64,000 bases of DNA from Jeongeupia wiesaeckerbachi (GCF_050916355.1 NZ_CP136946.1:806001-870000); one strand, 5' to 3'; shown: positions 1 to 9,081, numbered from the stretch's first letter. Numbers and translations: made by a program. The notes: generated by a model not told the origin, from the letters alone.

Positions 1-378
1 GTCGACGCTGCCGAGGAACTCGAGGAACAGCGGCAGATAGTCGGGCAGCTCGTTGGCGTCGATCTCGAAGCCGTGCTCGCGGTAGGCGTTCATCAGGTCG
101 ACCAGCGCCGGACCGCGTTCGCGGCTTTCGCCGTGGATGTGCTCAAAGAGGTGCAGCGAGTGGCCGCGCGAGCGGTCGAACGTCGCGACATAGCCTTCCT
201 GCGCGGTGATCAGGTCGCCGGCCGCCAGCTCGGCCAGCAGCGGAGCGACAGTGATGCGCAACCCGGTCGGTGCGTTGGCCAGCGCGGCGTCGAGTTCGGG
301 CAGCGCGTCGATCAGCTCGGCCTCCGGGTACTGCAGCAATGCAGAGAGCACACGGAAATGCAGTGTGTCGGTCGTCAT
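1..378 (-). CDS. narJ: Nitrate reductase molybdenum cofactor assembly chaperone NarJ (3' end outside window)
   Basis: NarJ (TorD/DmsD-like family) is the cytoplasmic chaperone that helps insert the molybdenum cofactor into NarG before the enzyme docks on NarI; it is not part of the final complex. The visible 126 residues start at ATG 376-378, three bases after the narH stop, and remain open to the window edge. The family signature HSLHLFEHVHGESRERG is present near residues 72-88, followed by a Y-x-x-x-G-F segment. It is the third gene of the narGHJ(I) operon; narI should follow to the left of the window. Partial, but the identification is firm from the motif and the position. Confidence 0.93.
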   Translation of the reverse strand, partial: MTTDTLHFRVLSALLQYPEAELIDALPELDAALANAPTGLRITVAPLLAELAAGDLITAQEGYVATFDRSRGHSLHLFEHIHGESRERGPALVDLMNAYREHGFEIDANELPDYLPLFLEFLGSVD

Positions 379-381
379 GGT

Positions 382-1932
382 TTACACCTCCGCCTTGTTC
401 TTACGCGATTTGGGCATGTCGACGAAGATCACCGAGCCTTCCTTGCGTGCGCCGAACAGCCCCTGCGGCGAGGTACCGCCCGAGCAGCCGTTGCCGAAGG
501 TGAAGCCGCAGGCGGCCTTGTCGTTGAAGCTGTCCTCGACCTCTTCCTTGTGGCTGCTCGGAATCACGAAGCGGTCCTCGTAATTGGCGATCGCCATGAT
601 CTTGTACATGTCCTCGACCTGCGCCTGCGTCAGCCCGACCTGCTTCAGCACGTCGAGGTCTTCGCTGCCGTGCACCGACTTGCCGCGCATGTAGACGCGC
701 ATCGCCAGCATCCGTTCGAGCGCCGACAGCACCGGCGCTTCGTCGCCTGCGGTCAGCAGGTTGGCCAGATAACGAACCGGGATGCGCATTTCGCTGACGT
801 CGGGCAGCAGGCCCTTCTGGTTCATCAGCCCGCGCTCGGCCGCCGACTGGATCGGCGACAGCGGCGGGATGTACCAGACCATCGGCAAGGTGCGGTATTC
901 CGGGTGCAGCGGGAAGGCGACCTTCCATTCCATCGCCATCTTGTAGACCGGCGACTTCTGCGCGGCGGTCAGCCACGAATCCGGAATGCCCTGACGGCGG
1001 GCTTCTTCGATCACCGCGTCCGAATGCGGGTCGAGGAAGACCTGCAGCTGCGCCTTGTACAGATCCTTTTCGTCGGCGACGCTGGCGGCCGATTCGATCC
1101 GGTCTGCGTCATAGAGGATGACGCCGAGGTAGCGGATACGGCCGACGCACGATTCCGAGCACACCGTCGGCTGGCCGCCCTCGATGCGCGGGAAGCAGAA
1201 GGTGCACTTCTCGGCCTTGCCGCTCTGCCAGTTGTAATAGATCTTCTTGTACGGGCAACCCGACACGCACATGCGCCAGCCGCGGCACTTGTCCTGGTCG
1301 ACCAGCACGATGCCGTCGTCCTCGCGCTTGTACACCGAGCCCGACGGGCACGAGGCGACACAGGCCGGGTTCAGGCAGTGCTCGCACAGCCGCGGCAGAT
1401 ACATCATGAAGGTGTTCTCGAACGTGCTGTACATCTCCTTCTGCACGTCCTCGAACAGCTGGTCCTTCGAACGCTTGGCGAACTCGCCGCCGAGGTCGTC
1501 TTCCCAGTTCGGGCCCCAGTTGATCTTGTCCATCGTCCGTCCGGTGATCACCGACACCGGCCTTGCCGTCGGCGGCGTCTGCACTTCCGGCGCGTTCTGC
1601 AGCCGGTCGTAGTCGTAGGTGAACGGCTCGTAGTAGTCGTCGATCTCGGGCAGATTCGGGTTGGCGAACATCTGCGCCAGAATACGCAGCTTGCCGCCCT
1701 GACGCGGTTCGAGCTTGCCGTTCGGGAGCCGTTTCCAGCCGCCCTTCCACTTCTTCTGGTTTTCCCATTCCTTCGGGTAACCGATGCCGGGCTTGGTCTC
1801 GACGTTGTTGAACCACGCGTACTCGACACCGTCGCGCGAAGTCCAGACGTTCTTGCAGGTGACCGAACAGGTATGGCAGCCGATGCACTTGTCGAGGTTG
1901 AGCACCATCGCTACCTGGGCGCGAATCTTCAT
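382..1932 (-). CDS. narH: Respiratory nitrate reductase beta subunit NarH
   Basis: NarH is the electron-transfer subunit of membrane-bound nitrate reductase, passing electrons from cytochrome b NarI to NarG on the cytoplasmic face. At 516 residues it matches the usual length of about 510. Four cysteine clusters are visible: CIGCHTCSVTC at residues 16-26, CEHCLNPACVASCP near 185, CRGWRMCVSGCPY near 217 and CTFC...CSESC near 242. The tryptophan in C-R-G-W is the usual replacement that makes one centre 3Fe-4S rather than 4Fe-4S. Its ATG overlaps the narG stop (ATGA), indicating translational coupling. Nothing is odd. Confidence 0.97.
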   Translation of the reverse strand: MKIRAQVAMVLNLDKCIGCHTCSVTCKNVWTSRDGVEYAWFNNVETKPGIGYPKEWENQKKWKGGWKRLPNGKLEPRQGGKLRILAQMFANPNLPEIDDYYEPFTYDYDRLQNAPEVQTPPTARPVSVITGRTMDKINWGPNWEDDLGGEFAKRSKDQLFEDVQKEMYSTFENTFMMYLPRLCEHCLNPACVASCPSGSVYKREDDGIVLVDQDKCRGWRMCVSGCPYKKIYYNWQSGKAEKCTFCFPRIEGGQPTVCSESCVGRIRYLGVILYDADRIESAASVADEKDLYKAQLQVFLDPHSDAVIEEARRQGIPDSWLTAAQKSPVYKMAMEWKVAFPLHPEYRTLPMVWYIPPLSPIQSAAERGLMNQKGLLPDVSEMRIPVRYLANLLTAGDEAPVLSALERMLAMRVYMRGKSVHGSEDLDVLKQVGLTQAQVEDMYKIMAIANYEDRFVIPSSHKEEVEDSFNDKAACGFTFGNGCSGGTSPQGLFGARKEGSVIFVDMPKSRKNKAEV

Positions 1933-4900
1933 GCTTTTTCTCCTTGGAGCGGGCCTTCCATCCAGTCGACCTTCTTCATCTTGCGGATCACGACGAACTC
2001 GTCACGGTTGGCGCCGACGGTGCCGTAGTAGTTGAAGCCGTAGGCCTGCTGCGCGTAGCCGCCGATCATGTGTGTCGGCTTGGTCACCGTGCGCGTTACC
2101 GAGTTGTGGATGCCGCCGCGCTTGCCGCTCTGCTCGGCGCCCGGCACGTTGATGATCTTTTCCTGCGCGTGGTACATCAGCGTCATGCCTTCCGGCACGC
2201 GCTGGCTGACCACGGCGCGGGCGGTCAGCGTGCCGTTGACGTTGAAGACCTCGATCCAGTCGTTGTCCTCGATGCCGGCCTTCTTCGCGTCGGTTTCCGA
2301 CAGCCACACGTGCGGGCCGCCGCGGCTCAGCGTCAGCATCCGCAGGTTGTCCGAGTAGGTGGAATGGATGCCCCACTTCTGGTGCGGCGTGATGAAGTTC
2401 AGCACGATCTCCTGCTCGCCGTTCGGCTGGCGGCCGAGCATCGGCTGCACCGTCTTCAGGTCGATCGCCGGCTTGTAGACGGCAAAGCCTTCGCCGAAGT
2501 CGAGCATCCAGCGGTGGTCCTGATAGAACTGCTGGCGGCCGGTCAGCGTGCGCCACGGGATCAGCTCGTGGACGTTGGTGTAGCCGGCGTTGTAGCTGAC
2601 TTCCTCGCTCTCGATGCCCGACCAGGTCGGCGACGAAATGATCTTGCGCGGCTGCGCCTGCACGTCGCGGAAGCGGATTTTTTCATGCTCGCGGCCGTTC
2701 GCCAGATGCGTGTGGTCGCGACCGGTGACCTCGGACAGCGCGGCCCACGACTTCACCGCGACGTGGCCGTTGGTTTCCGGCGCCAGCGTCAGGATCATCT
2801 CTGCCGCGTCGATCGCGGTATCGAGCTTGGGCTGGCCGTTGGCGGCAACGCCGTTCAGCGCGGCCAGCTCGTCGATTTCATGGCCGGTCTGCCAGAAGAT
2901 GCCCTTGCCACCGTTGTTCACGTTCTTCAGCAAGGGGCCGATGGTGGTGAACTTCTCGTAGATGCGGGCGTAGTCGCGCTCGACCACGGTCATGTTCGGC
3001 GCGGTCTTGCCCGGAATCAGCTCGCACTCGCCCTTCTTCCAGTCCTTCGGCGCAAACGGCTGACCCAGTTCGCCCGGGCTGTCGTGCATCAGCGGCGTCA
3101 GCACCAGATCCTTCTGCACGCCCAGATACGGGCCGGCGATCTCGGTGAACTTCTTGGCGATGGCCTTGTAGATTTCCCAGTCGGTCTTGCTCTGCCACAA
3201 CGGCTGAACGGCTTCGGACAGCGGGTGGATGAAGGGATGCATGTCCGAGGTATTGAGGTCGTCCTTCTCGTACCACGTCGCTGTCGGCAGCACGATATCG
3301 CCGTAGAGGCAGGTCGTGCTCATCCGGAAGTCGAGCACCGTCAACAGATCGAGCTTGCCCTCGGCGGCCGGGCGGACCTTGATCTCGGACGGCGTGATCG
3401 CATCGTTTTCATCCGAGAACACGGCGTTCTGCGTGCCGAGCAGATACTTGAGGAAATACTCGTGGCCCTTGCCCGAGCTGCCGAGCAGGTTCGACCGCCA
3501 GACGAAGAGGTTACGCGGGAAGTTCTTCGGATTGTCCGGGTCGTCACAGCTCATATTGAGCTGGCCGGATTTCAGTTGTTCGGCGGCGAACTCGGCCGGA
3601 TTGCGCCCAAGCGCTTCGGCCTGGCGGACGACGTCGAGCGGGTTGGTTTCGAGCTGCGGCGCGCTCGGCAGCCAGCCCATCCGTTCGGCCTTGGCGTTGA
3701 AGTCGATCAGCGACAGGTCCTTGTACGCGGAGGCATCAGCGCTCGGGCCGAGGATCTCGGAGACCGAGAGCTTCTCGTGCCGCCACTGGCTGGTGTGGGC
3801 GTAGAAGAACGAGGTGCCGTTCATCTGGCGCGCCGGGCGCTGCCAGTCGAGCGCGAACGCCAGCGGTGTCCAGCCCGGCTGCGGGCGCAGCTTTTCCTGG
3901 CCGACGTAGTGCGCCCAGCCGCCGCCGCTCTGGCCGACGCAACCGCACATCATCAAGAGGTTGATGATGCCGCGATAGGTCATGTCGTTGTGGAACCAGT
4001 GGTTCAGCGCCGCACCGACGATGACCATGCTCTTGCCGTGCGTGTCGTGGGCGTTCTGGGCGAACTCGCGCGCGATGGTCTCGACGTCGATCGCCGGCAC
4101 TCCGGTGTGCTTGACCTGCCACGCCGGAGTGTAGGCGACGTCATCGGCATACGAGGTCGCGACATTGCCACCGCCCATGCCGTTGTCGACGCCGTAGTTG
4201 GCCAGCAGCAGGTCGTAAACGGTGGCGACCAGCGCGCTCGAACCATCCATCAGCGTTACGCGTTTGGCCGGCACATTACGGAACAGCAGGTCTTCGGCTT
4301 CACTTCCGAAGTAGTCGAAGCCGACCGAGGCGACCTCGTCGTGCGCGCCCTTGAGCGACAGCAGCGGATCGATCTCGCCGCCGTCGGCGACGTTCCGCAT
4401 TTCGAGGTTCCACTTGCCCTTGCGGCCTTCGCCCTCGTTCCAGCGCGAGCCGATCGTGCCGTTCGGCACCGTCAGCGCGCCGGTGGCAGCGTCGATCAGC
4501 ACCGTTTTCCAGTCCGGGTTCTGCGCTTCGCCGAGATTGCCCGGCAACTGCGAGGCGCGCAGGAAGTGGTCGGCGACGAAGCCGTCCCCCTTGGCGCGCA
4601 AGGTCACCAGCATCGGGAAGTCGGTGTACTGCTTGCCGTAGTCGCGGAAGTAGTCCGAGGCGCCGGTCTTGTGGAATTCGTTCAGCACCACGTGACCCAT
4701 CGCCATCGCCAGCGCGGCGTCGGTGCCCTGCTTCGGCGCCATCCACAGGTCGCCGAACTTGACCATTTCGCCGAAGTCGCTCGATACGGCGACGGTCTTG
4801 GTGCCCTTGTAGCGGACTTCGGTATAGAAGTGCGCGTCGGGCGTGCGCGTCATCGGCACGTTCGAGCCCCACACCATCAGATACGTCGAGTTGTACCAGT

Positions 4901-5624
4901 CGGCCGATTCGGGCACGTCGGTCTGCTCGCCCCAGACTTGCGGGCTGGCCGGCGGCAGGTCGCAGTACCAGTCGTAGAACGACAGCGGCACGCCGCCGAT
5001 CAGGCCGAGGTAACGCGCGCCGGCGGCGTAGCTGACCATCGACATCGCCGGAATCGGCGAGAAGCCGATCACACGGTCCGGGCCGTAGGTCTTGATCGTG
5101 TAGGCGTTCGATGCGGCAATCAGCTCGGTGACTTCGTCCCAGCCGGTGCGCACGAAGCCGCCGAGGCCGCGCACCGATTTGTACGATGCCGACTTGGCCG
5201 GGTCTTCGACGATGCTCGCCCATGCTTCGATCGGAGCCAGGGTCTTGCGGGCCTCGCGCCACAGCCGCGCGAGCCGGCCGCGGATCATCGGGTGCTTGAC
5301 GCGCTGCGCCGAGTAGACGTACCACGAATAGGAAGCACCACGCGGACAGCCGCGCGGTTCGTGGTTCGGCAGGTCCGGCCGGGTGCGCGGGTAGTCGGTC
5401 TGCTGCAGCTCCCAGGTGATCAGCCCGTTCTTGACGAAGATGCGCCAGCTGCACGAGCCGGTGCAATTGACGCCGTGGGTCGAGCGCACGACCTTGTCGT
5501 GGGTCCAGCGGTTGCGGTAGCCGTTTTCCCACTGACGGTCTTCGTTGACCACGGCGCCGTGGCCGTCGGCGAAGGTGTCGCGGGTCTTGGAGAGGAATTT
5601 CAATCGGTCCAGAAAGTGGCTCAT
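1929..5624 (-). CDS. narG: Respiratory nitrate reductase alpha subunit NarG
   Basis: NarG is the catalytic molybdenum-bis-MGD subunit reducing nitrate to nitrite at the inner face of the cytoplasmic membrane in anaerobic respiration. The 1231 residues are close to the family length of about 1245. The FS0 iron-sulfur ligands are seen as H50-x3-C54-x3-C58, the histidine form typical of NarG. The ESADWYNST segment (roughly residues 230-240) carries the Asp that ligates Mo in characterised NarG proteins, and C-terminal molybdopterin-binding blocks follow. It is the first gene of narGHJ. A 166-bp non-coding region separates it from a divergent oxidoreductase and contains a NarL-like palindrome. 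Confidence 0.98.
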   Translation of the reverse strand: MSHFLDRLKFLSKTRDTFADGHGAVVNEDRQWENGYRNRWTHDKVVRSTHGVNCTGSCSWRIFVKNGLITWELQQTDYPRTRPDLPNHEPRGCPRGASYSWYVYSAQRVKHPMIRGRLARLWREARKTLAPIEAWASIVEDPAKSASYKSVRGLGGFVRTGWDEVTELIAASNAYTIKTYGPDRVIGFSPIPAMSMVSYAAGARYLGLIGGVPLSFYDWYCDLPPASPQVWGEQTDVPESADWYNSTYLMVWGSNVPMTRTPDAHFYTEVRYKGTKTVAVSSDFGEMVKFGDLWMAPKQGTDAALAMAMGHVVLNEFHKTGASDYFRDYGKQYTDFPMLVTLRAKGDGFVADHFLRASQLPGNLGEAQNPDWKTVLIDAATGALTVPNGTIGSRWNEGEGRKGKWNLEMRNVADGGEIDPLLSLKGAHDEVASVGFDYFGSEAEDLLFRNVPAKRVTLMDGSSALVATVYDLLLANYGVDNGMGGGNVATSYADDVAYTPAWQVKHTGVPAIDVETIAREFAQNAHDTHGKSMVIVGAALNHWFHNDMTYRGIINLLMMCGCVGQSGGGWAHYVGQEKLRPQPGWTPLAFALDWQRPARQMNGTSFFYAHTSQWRHEKLSVSEILGPSADASAYKDLSLIDFNAKAERMGWLPSAPQLETNPLDVVRQAEALGRNPAEFAAEQLKSGQLNMSCDDPDNPKNFPRNLFVWRSNLLGSSGKGHEYFLKYLLGTQNAVFSDENDAITPSEIKVRPAAEGKLDLLTVLDFRMSTTCLYGDIVLPTATWYEKDDLNTSDMHPFIHPLSEAVQPLWQSKTDWEIYKAIAKKFTEIAGPYLGVQKDLVLTPLMHDSPGELGQPFAPKDWKKGECELIPGKTAPNMTVVERDYARIYEKFTTIGPLLKNVNNGGKGIFWQTGHEIDELAALNGVAANGQPKLDTAIDAAEMILTLAPETNGHVAVKSWAALSEVTGRDHTHLANGREHEKIRFRDVQAQPRKIISSPTWSGIESEEVSYNAGYTNVHELIPWRTLTGRQQFYQDHRWMLDFGEGFAVYKPAIDLKTVQPMLGRQPNGEQEIVLNFITPHQKWGIHSTYSDNLRMLTLSRGGPHVWLSETDAKKAGIEDNDWIEVFNVNGTLTARAVVSQRVPEGMTLMYHAQEKIINVPGAEQSGKRGGIHNSVTRTVTKPTHMIGGYAQQAYGFNYYGTVGANRDEFVVIRKMKKVDWMEGPLQGEKA

Positions 5625-5753
5625 GCTGCCTCCGGTTGCGGTTCTGGTCAGCGCGCGAAGGCGCTTCTATGGATGAACCGAGCGTACGGCAGCCGGGACG
5701 AGCACAACATTCGCCGCACGATCAGGCGGCCCGGCGCAATCGGCTTAGCCCGG

Positions 5754-5771
5754 CTAGTCCGAAGTGACTAG
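5754..5771. promoter_or_regulatory. NarL-like 7-2-7 inverted repeat upstream of narG
   Basis: The palindrome CTAGTCCGAAGTGACTAG sits 130 bp upstream of the narG ATG. It can be read as two heptamers TAGTCCG and GTGACTA around AA, the 7-2-7 geometry of NarL/NarP operators (known consensus TACYYMT-NN-AKKRGTA), with G in place of C at position 3. The symmetry extends to cccggctagtc/gactagccggg (5749-5776). A second near-copy lies upstream of narK. Binding by a NarL-family regulator is inference. It also lies 20 bp before the ATG of the divergent gene. Confidence 0.5.
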
Positions 5772-5790
5772 CCGGGCACAAGGAGAAACA

Positions 5791-6288
5791 ATGCGCAACC
5801 TCGTGATCCTGGCCCATCCCCACCTCGGTGGCTCGGTCGTCCATGCCCGGCTGGCCGAGATGCTGGCCGAAGCCGGCGACGTCTCGCTGCACCATGCCGA
5901 CACGCTGATCGCCGAAAACGCCTTCGACGTCGACGAAGAGCGCGAGGCCTGTCGACACGCCAGCCGGCTGGTGCTGCAGTTCCCGCTGTACTGGTTCGCG
6001 CCGCCGGCGTCGCTCAAGGTCTGGCTCGACACGGTGCTCGACCCGGCCTGGGCGCTGGCCGAGCCGCACCCGCTTGCGGGCAAGACGCTGCAGGTGGTCG
6101 CCAGCTACGCCAGCCCGCGCTGGGGGCCATCGGCGCCCGCGGAGTTGATGCTGCCGCTGCACGACACCGCCCAGCTATGCGGCATGGTCTGGGCCGAGCC
6201 GCTGCTGCTCGACGTCGGCGACACGCCGCTTGCGGTCGTCGGCCCGTTTGCCGAGCGCTACCGGCAATTGCTCGAATCACCGGCCTGA
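5791..6288 (+). CDS. NAD(P)H-dependent flavodoxin-fold oxidoreductase (KefF/MdaB-like)
   Basis: A 165-residue flavodoxin-like-fold protein of the NAD(P)H quinone dehydrogenase family (KefF, YwrO, NQO-type), which reduces quinones or electrophiles using FMN/FAD. Visible features are the N-terminal beta strand with the nucleotide loop (MRNLVILAHPHLGGS), the FPLYWFAPPASLKVWLD active-site segment near residues 69-85, and FAERYRQLLE at the C-terminus. I chose ATG 5791 because AGGAG stands at 5781-5785; an upstream in-frame start at 5764 would run through the palindrome. It lies between divergent narG and convergent narK, ending at a shared terminator. Substrate is not predictable. Confidence 0.8.
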   Translation: MRNLVILAHPHLGGSVVHARLAEMLAEAGDVSLHHADTLIAENAFDVDEEREACRHASRLVLQFPLYWFAPPASLKVWLDTVLDPAWALAEPHPLAGKTLQVVASYASPRWGPSAPAELMLPLHDTAQLCGMVWAEPLLLDVGDTPLAVVGPFAERYRQLLESPA

Positions 6289-6292
6289 CAAA

Positions 6293-6320
6293 ACAAAACC
6301 CCGCCGATGCGGGGTTTTGT
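6293..6320. terminator. Bidirectional terminator between the oxidoreductase gene and narK
   Basis: A perfect 12-bp stem acaaaaccccgc / gcggggttttgt with a 4-base loop CGAT lies between the two convergent stop codons. A/T-rich arms give a U-tract in either direction. Confidence 0.85.
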
Positions 6321-6340
6321 TGGCCGTCGGGCAGGGTGCA

Positions 6341-7717
6341 TCAGCACGGCATTTCGGCGTTCTTGCGCGCGAAATACCACCAGGTGAGCGCCGCGCACGA
6401 CACGTAGAACACGATGAAGGCATACAGCGCTGCTTCGGCCGCGCCGGTGGCTTTCATCGAGAAACCGAAGGTTTGCGGGATGATGAAGCCGCCATAGGCG
6501 CCGATTGCGCTGATGAAGCCGGCGGCGGCGGCCGATTCGCGTGCACCGTCGGCCTCGGCCTCCTTGATCGAGGCGGCGTCGCGGCCCTTGGCTTCACGCA
6601 TGGCCAGCGTCGAAAAGATCGTCGGAATCATCCGATAGGTCGAGCCATTGCCGATCCCGGCAAGCAGGAACAGCGCGAGGAAGCACAGGAAGAAGCCCAT
6701 GAAACTGCCGGCTCCGCTGGCGCCGGGCAGGAAGGACAGCACGCCGAGCACCGCAACCACCATGCCAACGAAGATGCCGAGCGTGACCCGGGCGCCGCCG
6801 AGCTTGTCCGACACCATGCCGCCAAGCGGCCGGATCAACGCGCCGATCAGCGGGCCGATGAAGGCCACCTTGGTCGGATCGACATCGGGGAACTGGGTTT
6901 TCGACAGCAGCATGAAACCGGCCGAAAAACCGATGAAGCTGCCGAAGGTGCCGAGATAGAGCCAGCACATCAGCCAGTTGTGCTTGCGCTTGAAGATCAC
7001 CGCCTGTTCAGCGAACGAGGCCTTGGCCGACGCGAGGTCGTTCATGCCGAACCACGCAGCCAGCGTCGCGGCAATGACGAAGGGTACCCAGACGAAGGTG
7101 GCATTCTGCAGCCAGATCTCGCCGCCATTCGGCAAGGCTTGCGGGTTGCCGCCAAAGGCGCCGAACATGCCAACGGTAATCGCCAGCGGCATCACGAACT
7201 GCGCAATCGACACGCCGAGGTTACCGAGGCCGGCGTTCATGCCGTTGGCGTAGCCTTTCTGCGCCTTCGGGAAGAAGTAGGCGATATTGGCCATCGAGCT
7301 GGCGAAGTTGCCGCCGCCAAAACCGGTCAGCAGCGCGATGATCAGCATCACCGGATACGGCGTGGTCGGATCCTGCACCGCGTAGCCGAGCCAGATCGCC
7401 GGAATCAGCAAGGATGCGGTCGAGATCGTCGTCCACTTGCGCCCGCCCATCATCGACGGCAGGAAGCTGTAGAAAATCCGCAGCGTCGCGCCCGACAGCG
7501 ACGGCAAGGCGGTCAGCAGGAAGAGCTGGTCCTTGGTGTACGAGAAGCCCACCAGCGGCATCTTCAGCACCACGATGCTCCAGACGATCGAGCACGAGAA
7601 GGCCAGCAGTAGACACGGAATCGAAATCCACAGATTGCGTTTGGCGATCAGTGAACCCGTTTCCTGCCAGAAGACCGGATCTTCGGGCTCCCAGCGTTTG
7701 ATCAAGGCATTGGACAT
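6341..7717 (-). CDS. narK: NarK-type nitrate/nitrite transporter (MFS, NNP family)
   Basis: A 12-TM major facilitator of the nitrate/nitrite porter family, importing nitrate or exchanging it for nitrite to feed NarGHI. Of 458 residues, the first nitrate signature is seen as GFGGGNFASSMANIAYF and the second as AGIGNGSTYRMIPTIF, with a basic loop between. I place the start at ATG 7717 (MSNALIKRWEPEDPVFW, typical of NarK) behind a GGGGA Shine-Dalgarno; an open frame continues upstream to 7858 but its residues are not family-like. The single-domain length suggests one NarK rather than a NarK1-NarK2 fusion. A NarL-like palindrome lies 155 bp upstream. Confidence 0.93.
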   Translation of the reverse strand: MSNALIKRWEPEDPVFWQETGSLIAKRNLWISIPCLLLAFSCSIVWSIVVLKMPLVGFSYTKDQLFLLTALPSLSGATLRIFYSFLPSMMGGRKWTTISTASLLIPAIWLGYAVQDPTTPYPVMLIIALLTGFGGGNFASSMANIAYFFPKAQKGYANGMNAGLGNLGVSIAQFVMPLAITVGMFGAFGGNPQALPNGGEIWLQNATFVWVPFVIAATLAAWFGMNDLASAKASFAEQAVIFKRKHNWLMCWLYLGTFGSFIGFSAGFMLLSKTQFPDVDPTKVAFIGPLIGALIRPLGGMVSDKLGGARVTLGIFVGMVVAVLGVLSFLPGASGAGSFMGFFLCFLALFLLAGIGNGSTYRMIPTIFSTLAMREAKGRDAASIKEAEADGARESAAAAGFISAIGAYGGFIIPQTFGFSMKATGAAEAALYAFIVFYVSCAALTWWYFARKNAEMPC

Positions 7718-7871
7718 TGCGTTATCCCCGTTGGCGGGCGCCGACGCGCCGCGTGTTTTGAACGGTAGTACAGCCTCCCGCAGGAAGCCATTGCACGCAA
7801 TGTAGCCCCGGCCGCGCAATCGGACCATTCGCCATCCGCCGCGGTCGCGGCGGGCCAAATGGCCGGTCCGG

Positions 7872-7889
7872 CTAGTCCTTTCGGACTAG
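7872..7889. promoter_or_regulatory. NarL-like 7-2-7 inverted repeat upstream of narK
   Basis: CTAGTCCTTTCGGACTAG on the + strand reads CTAGTCCGAAAGGACTAG on the narK strand, differing from the narG-upstream copy at only two central positions. It forms heptamers TAGTCCG and AGGACTA separated by AA. It starts 155 bp from the narK ATG and six bases beyond the nnrS stop. No T-run follows on either strand, so it is a poor terminator. A nitrate-responsive operator is inferred. Confidence 0.5.
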
Positions 7890-7895
7890 GGACGC

Positions 7896-9080
7896 TCAGC
7901 CCGGCTGGCCGTCGGCCCTCGCCTTCAGATAGACCGGCAAGGCCTGCGCCGCCCAGATCACGAAGGCGAGCAGCGCCGCGCAACCCGCCGCGGCATGCAG
8001 GGCGAACTGCGCCTGTGGCCAGAGTTCGCTGCCGATACGGGCGAGCGCGACGCCGTGCAGCAGCCAGTAGGCGGTCCAGGTCACCGCGCCAGCCGCCAGC
8101 GGCCGCCCCGAATGCCCCATCGTCACCCGGGTGACGAAGCCGAGCAGCATCGTCGCAAAAAAGCCGATCGTCAGCGCATGCAGCGGTGCGAACGCGAACA
8201 AGGGCCGGCCAAGCGCGTCGGCAATGTCCTGGACGGTAAACAGCAGCAGCGCGATGCCGGCCCACGCAAACGATGCATGCAGCATCACCAGCAGCCGGTT
8301 TCCAAACGATGCGAACAGGCGCCAGCGCCAGCTGGTGTACAACAGCAGCGCGGCAAACAGCGCATCGACGGCAGCCGGATTGAACTGCATCAGCACGAAA
8401 CCGCCGTGCGCCCACGGCAGCACGACAAAGGCGGCAAGCAGCCAGCCCGGGCGCCACGCGGTGTAGCCGGCGATTGCATTGGCCGAGAAGAACGGGATCA
8501 TCCGGTGGCTGACAGCAAGGAAAACCGGCAGCAGGAAGCCCCAGACGCCCAGCGTCACCGCCGGCTGAAACGCCTCGGCAACGCCGAACCACGAGACGCC
8601 GGTCATCGTCGCCAGCGCGATCGCGCCAAGGCCGAAAGCGAACACGACGGCGGTGGCGTGTTTCTTGTCCGGCACCCGGCTGGCACGGATACGGCCGATC
8701 CACAGCAGCGTCGCACCCATCCAGGCGATCCAGTGCATCGCATCGCCGAGCGACCACGCGACGGTCCAGCGCAAGGCGATCAGCTGCAGTACCGTGCCGG
8801 TCGTGTAGCCGAGGATCGCCGGCGCCCACGCCGCCAGCGGCGGCGGCGCGACGTTCAGCCACTTCGGCCCGGCGGTGTAGATGAAGCCGAGCATGAACAG
8901 CGGGAAGAAGCCGAACAGCATCAGATCGGCGTGCAGCCACATCACCGGAATCGCGCTGTGCGTCGAGCCGCCGGACAGCCGCAGCACCATCTCGGCCGCC
9001 CACCACGCCAGCGCCAGCACGGCGGCAATGCCGCCAAAAAAGAATGCCGCGCGGTGCGGCGCGTCCCAGAGTCGCTTCAT
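7896..9080 (-). CDS. nnrS: NnrS family haem-copper membrane protein
   Basis: NnrS is a polytopic, 12-helix haem- and copper-containing membrane protein expressed during denitrification and linked to relief of nitrosative stress. The 394 residues are almost entirely hydrophobic helices separated by short loops. Family hallmarks include an early helix after MKRLWDAPHRAAFFFGG, WLHADLMLFGFFPLFMLGF, and a conserved HALTIGFFATMLLGFVTRV segment rich in His. It lies one base downstream of the hemerythrin gene, so the two are probably one operon; its own downstream neighbour is narK. The NsrR-like site upstream of the pair fits nitric-oxide control. Confidence 0.92.
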   Translation of the reverse strand: MKRLWDAPHRAAFFFGGIAAVLALAWWAAEMVLRLSGGSTHSAIPVMWLHADLMLFGFFPLFMLGFIYTAGPKWLNVAPPPLAAWAPAILGYTTGTVLQLIALRWTVAWSLGDAMHWIAWMGATLLWIGRIRASRVPDKKHATAVVFAFGLGAIALATMTGVSWFGVAEAFQPAVTLGVWGFLLPVFLAVSHRMIPFFSANAIAGYTAWRPGWLLAAFVVLPWAHGGFVLMQFNPAAVDALFAALLLYTSWRWRLFASFGNRLLVMLHASFAWAGIALLLFTVQDIADALGRPLFAFAPLHALTIGFFATMLLGFVTRVTMGHSGRPLAAGAVTWTAYWLLHGVALARIGSELWPQAQFALHAAAGCAALLAFVIWAAQALPVYLKARADGQPG

Positions 9081-9081
9081 G

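Noticed and set aside
1944..5771. Long + strand open frame of 1275 codons
   Set aside because: It is antisense to narG; high-GC codon bias in narG keeps this frame free of stops. Its residues (Arg/Leu/Ala/Val-rich) match no family and it lacks a ribosome site.
5754..5771. Palindrome near narG considered as a terminator
   Set aside because: No gene ends toward it on either strand and there is no T-run; an operator fits better.
7717..7858. Longer N-terminus for NarK from 7858
   Set aside because: The extra 47 residues do not resemble NarK and would overlap the palindrome region; ATG 7717 has a ribosome site.
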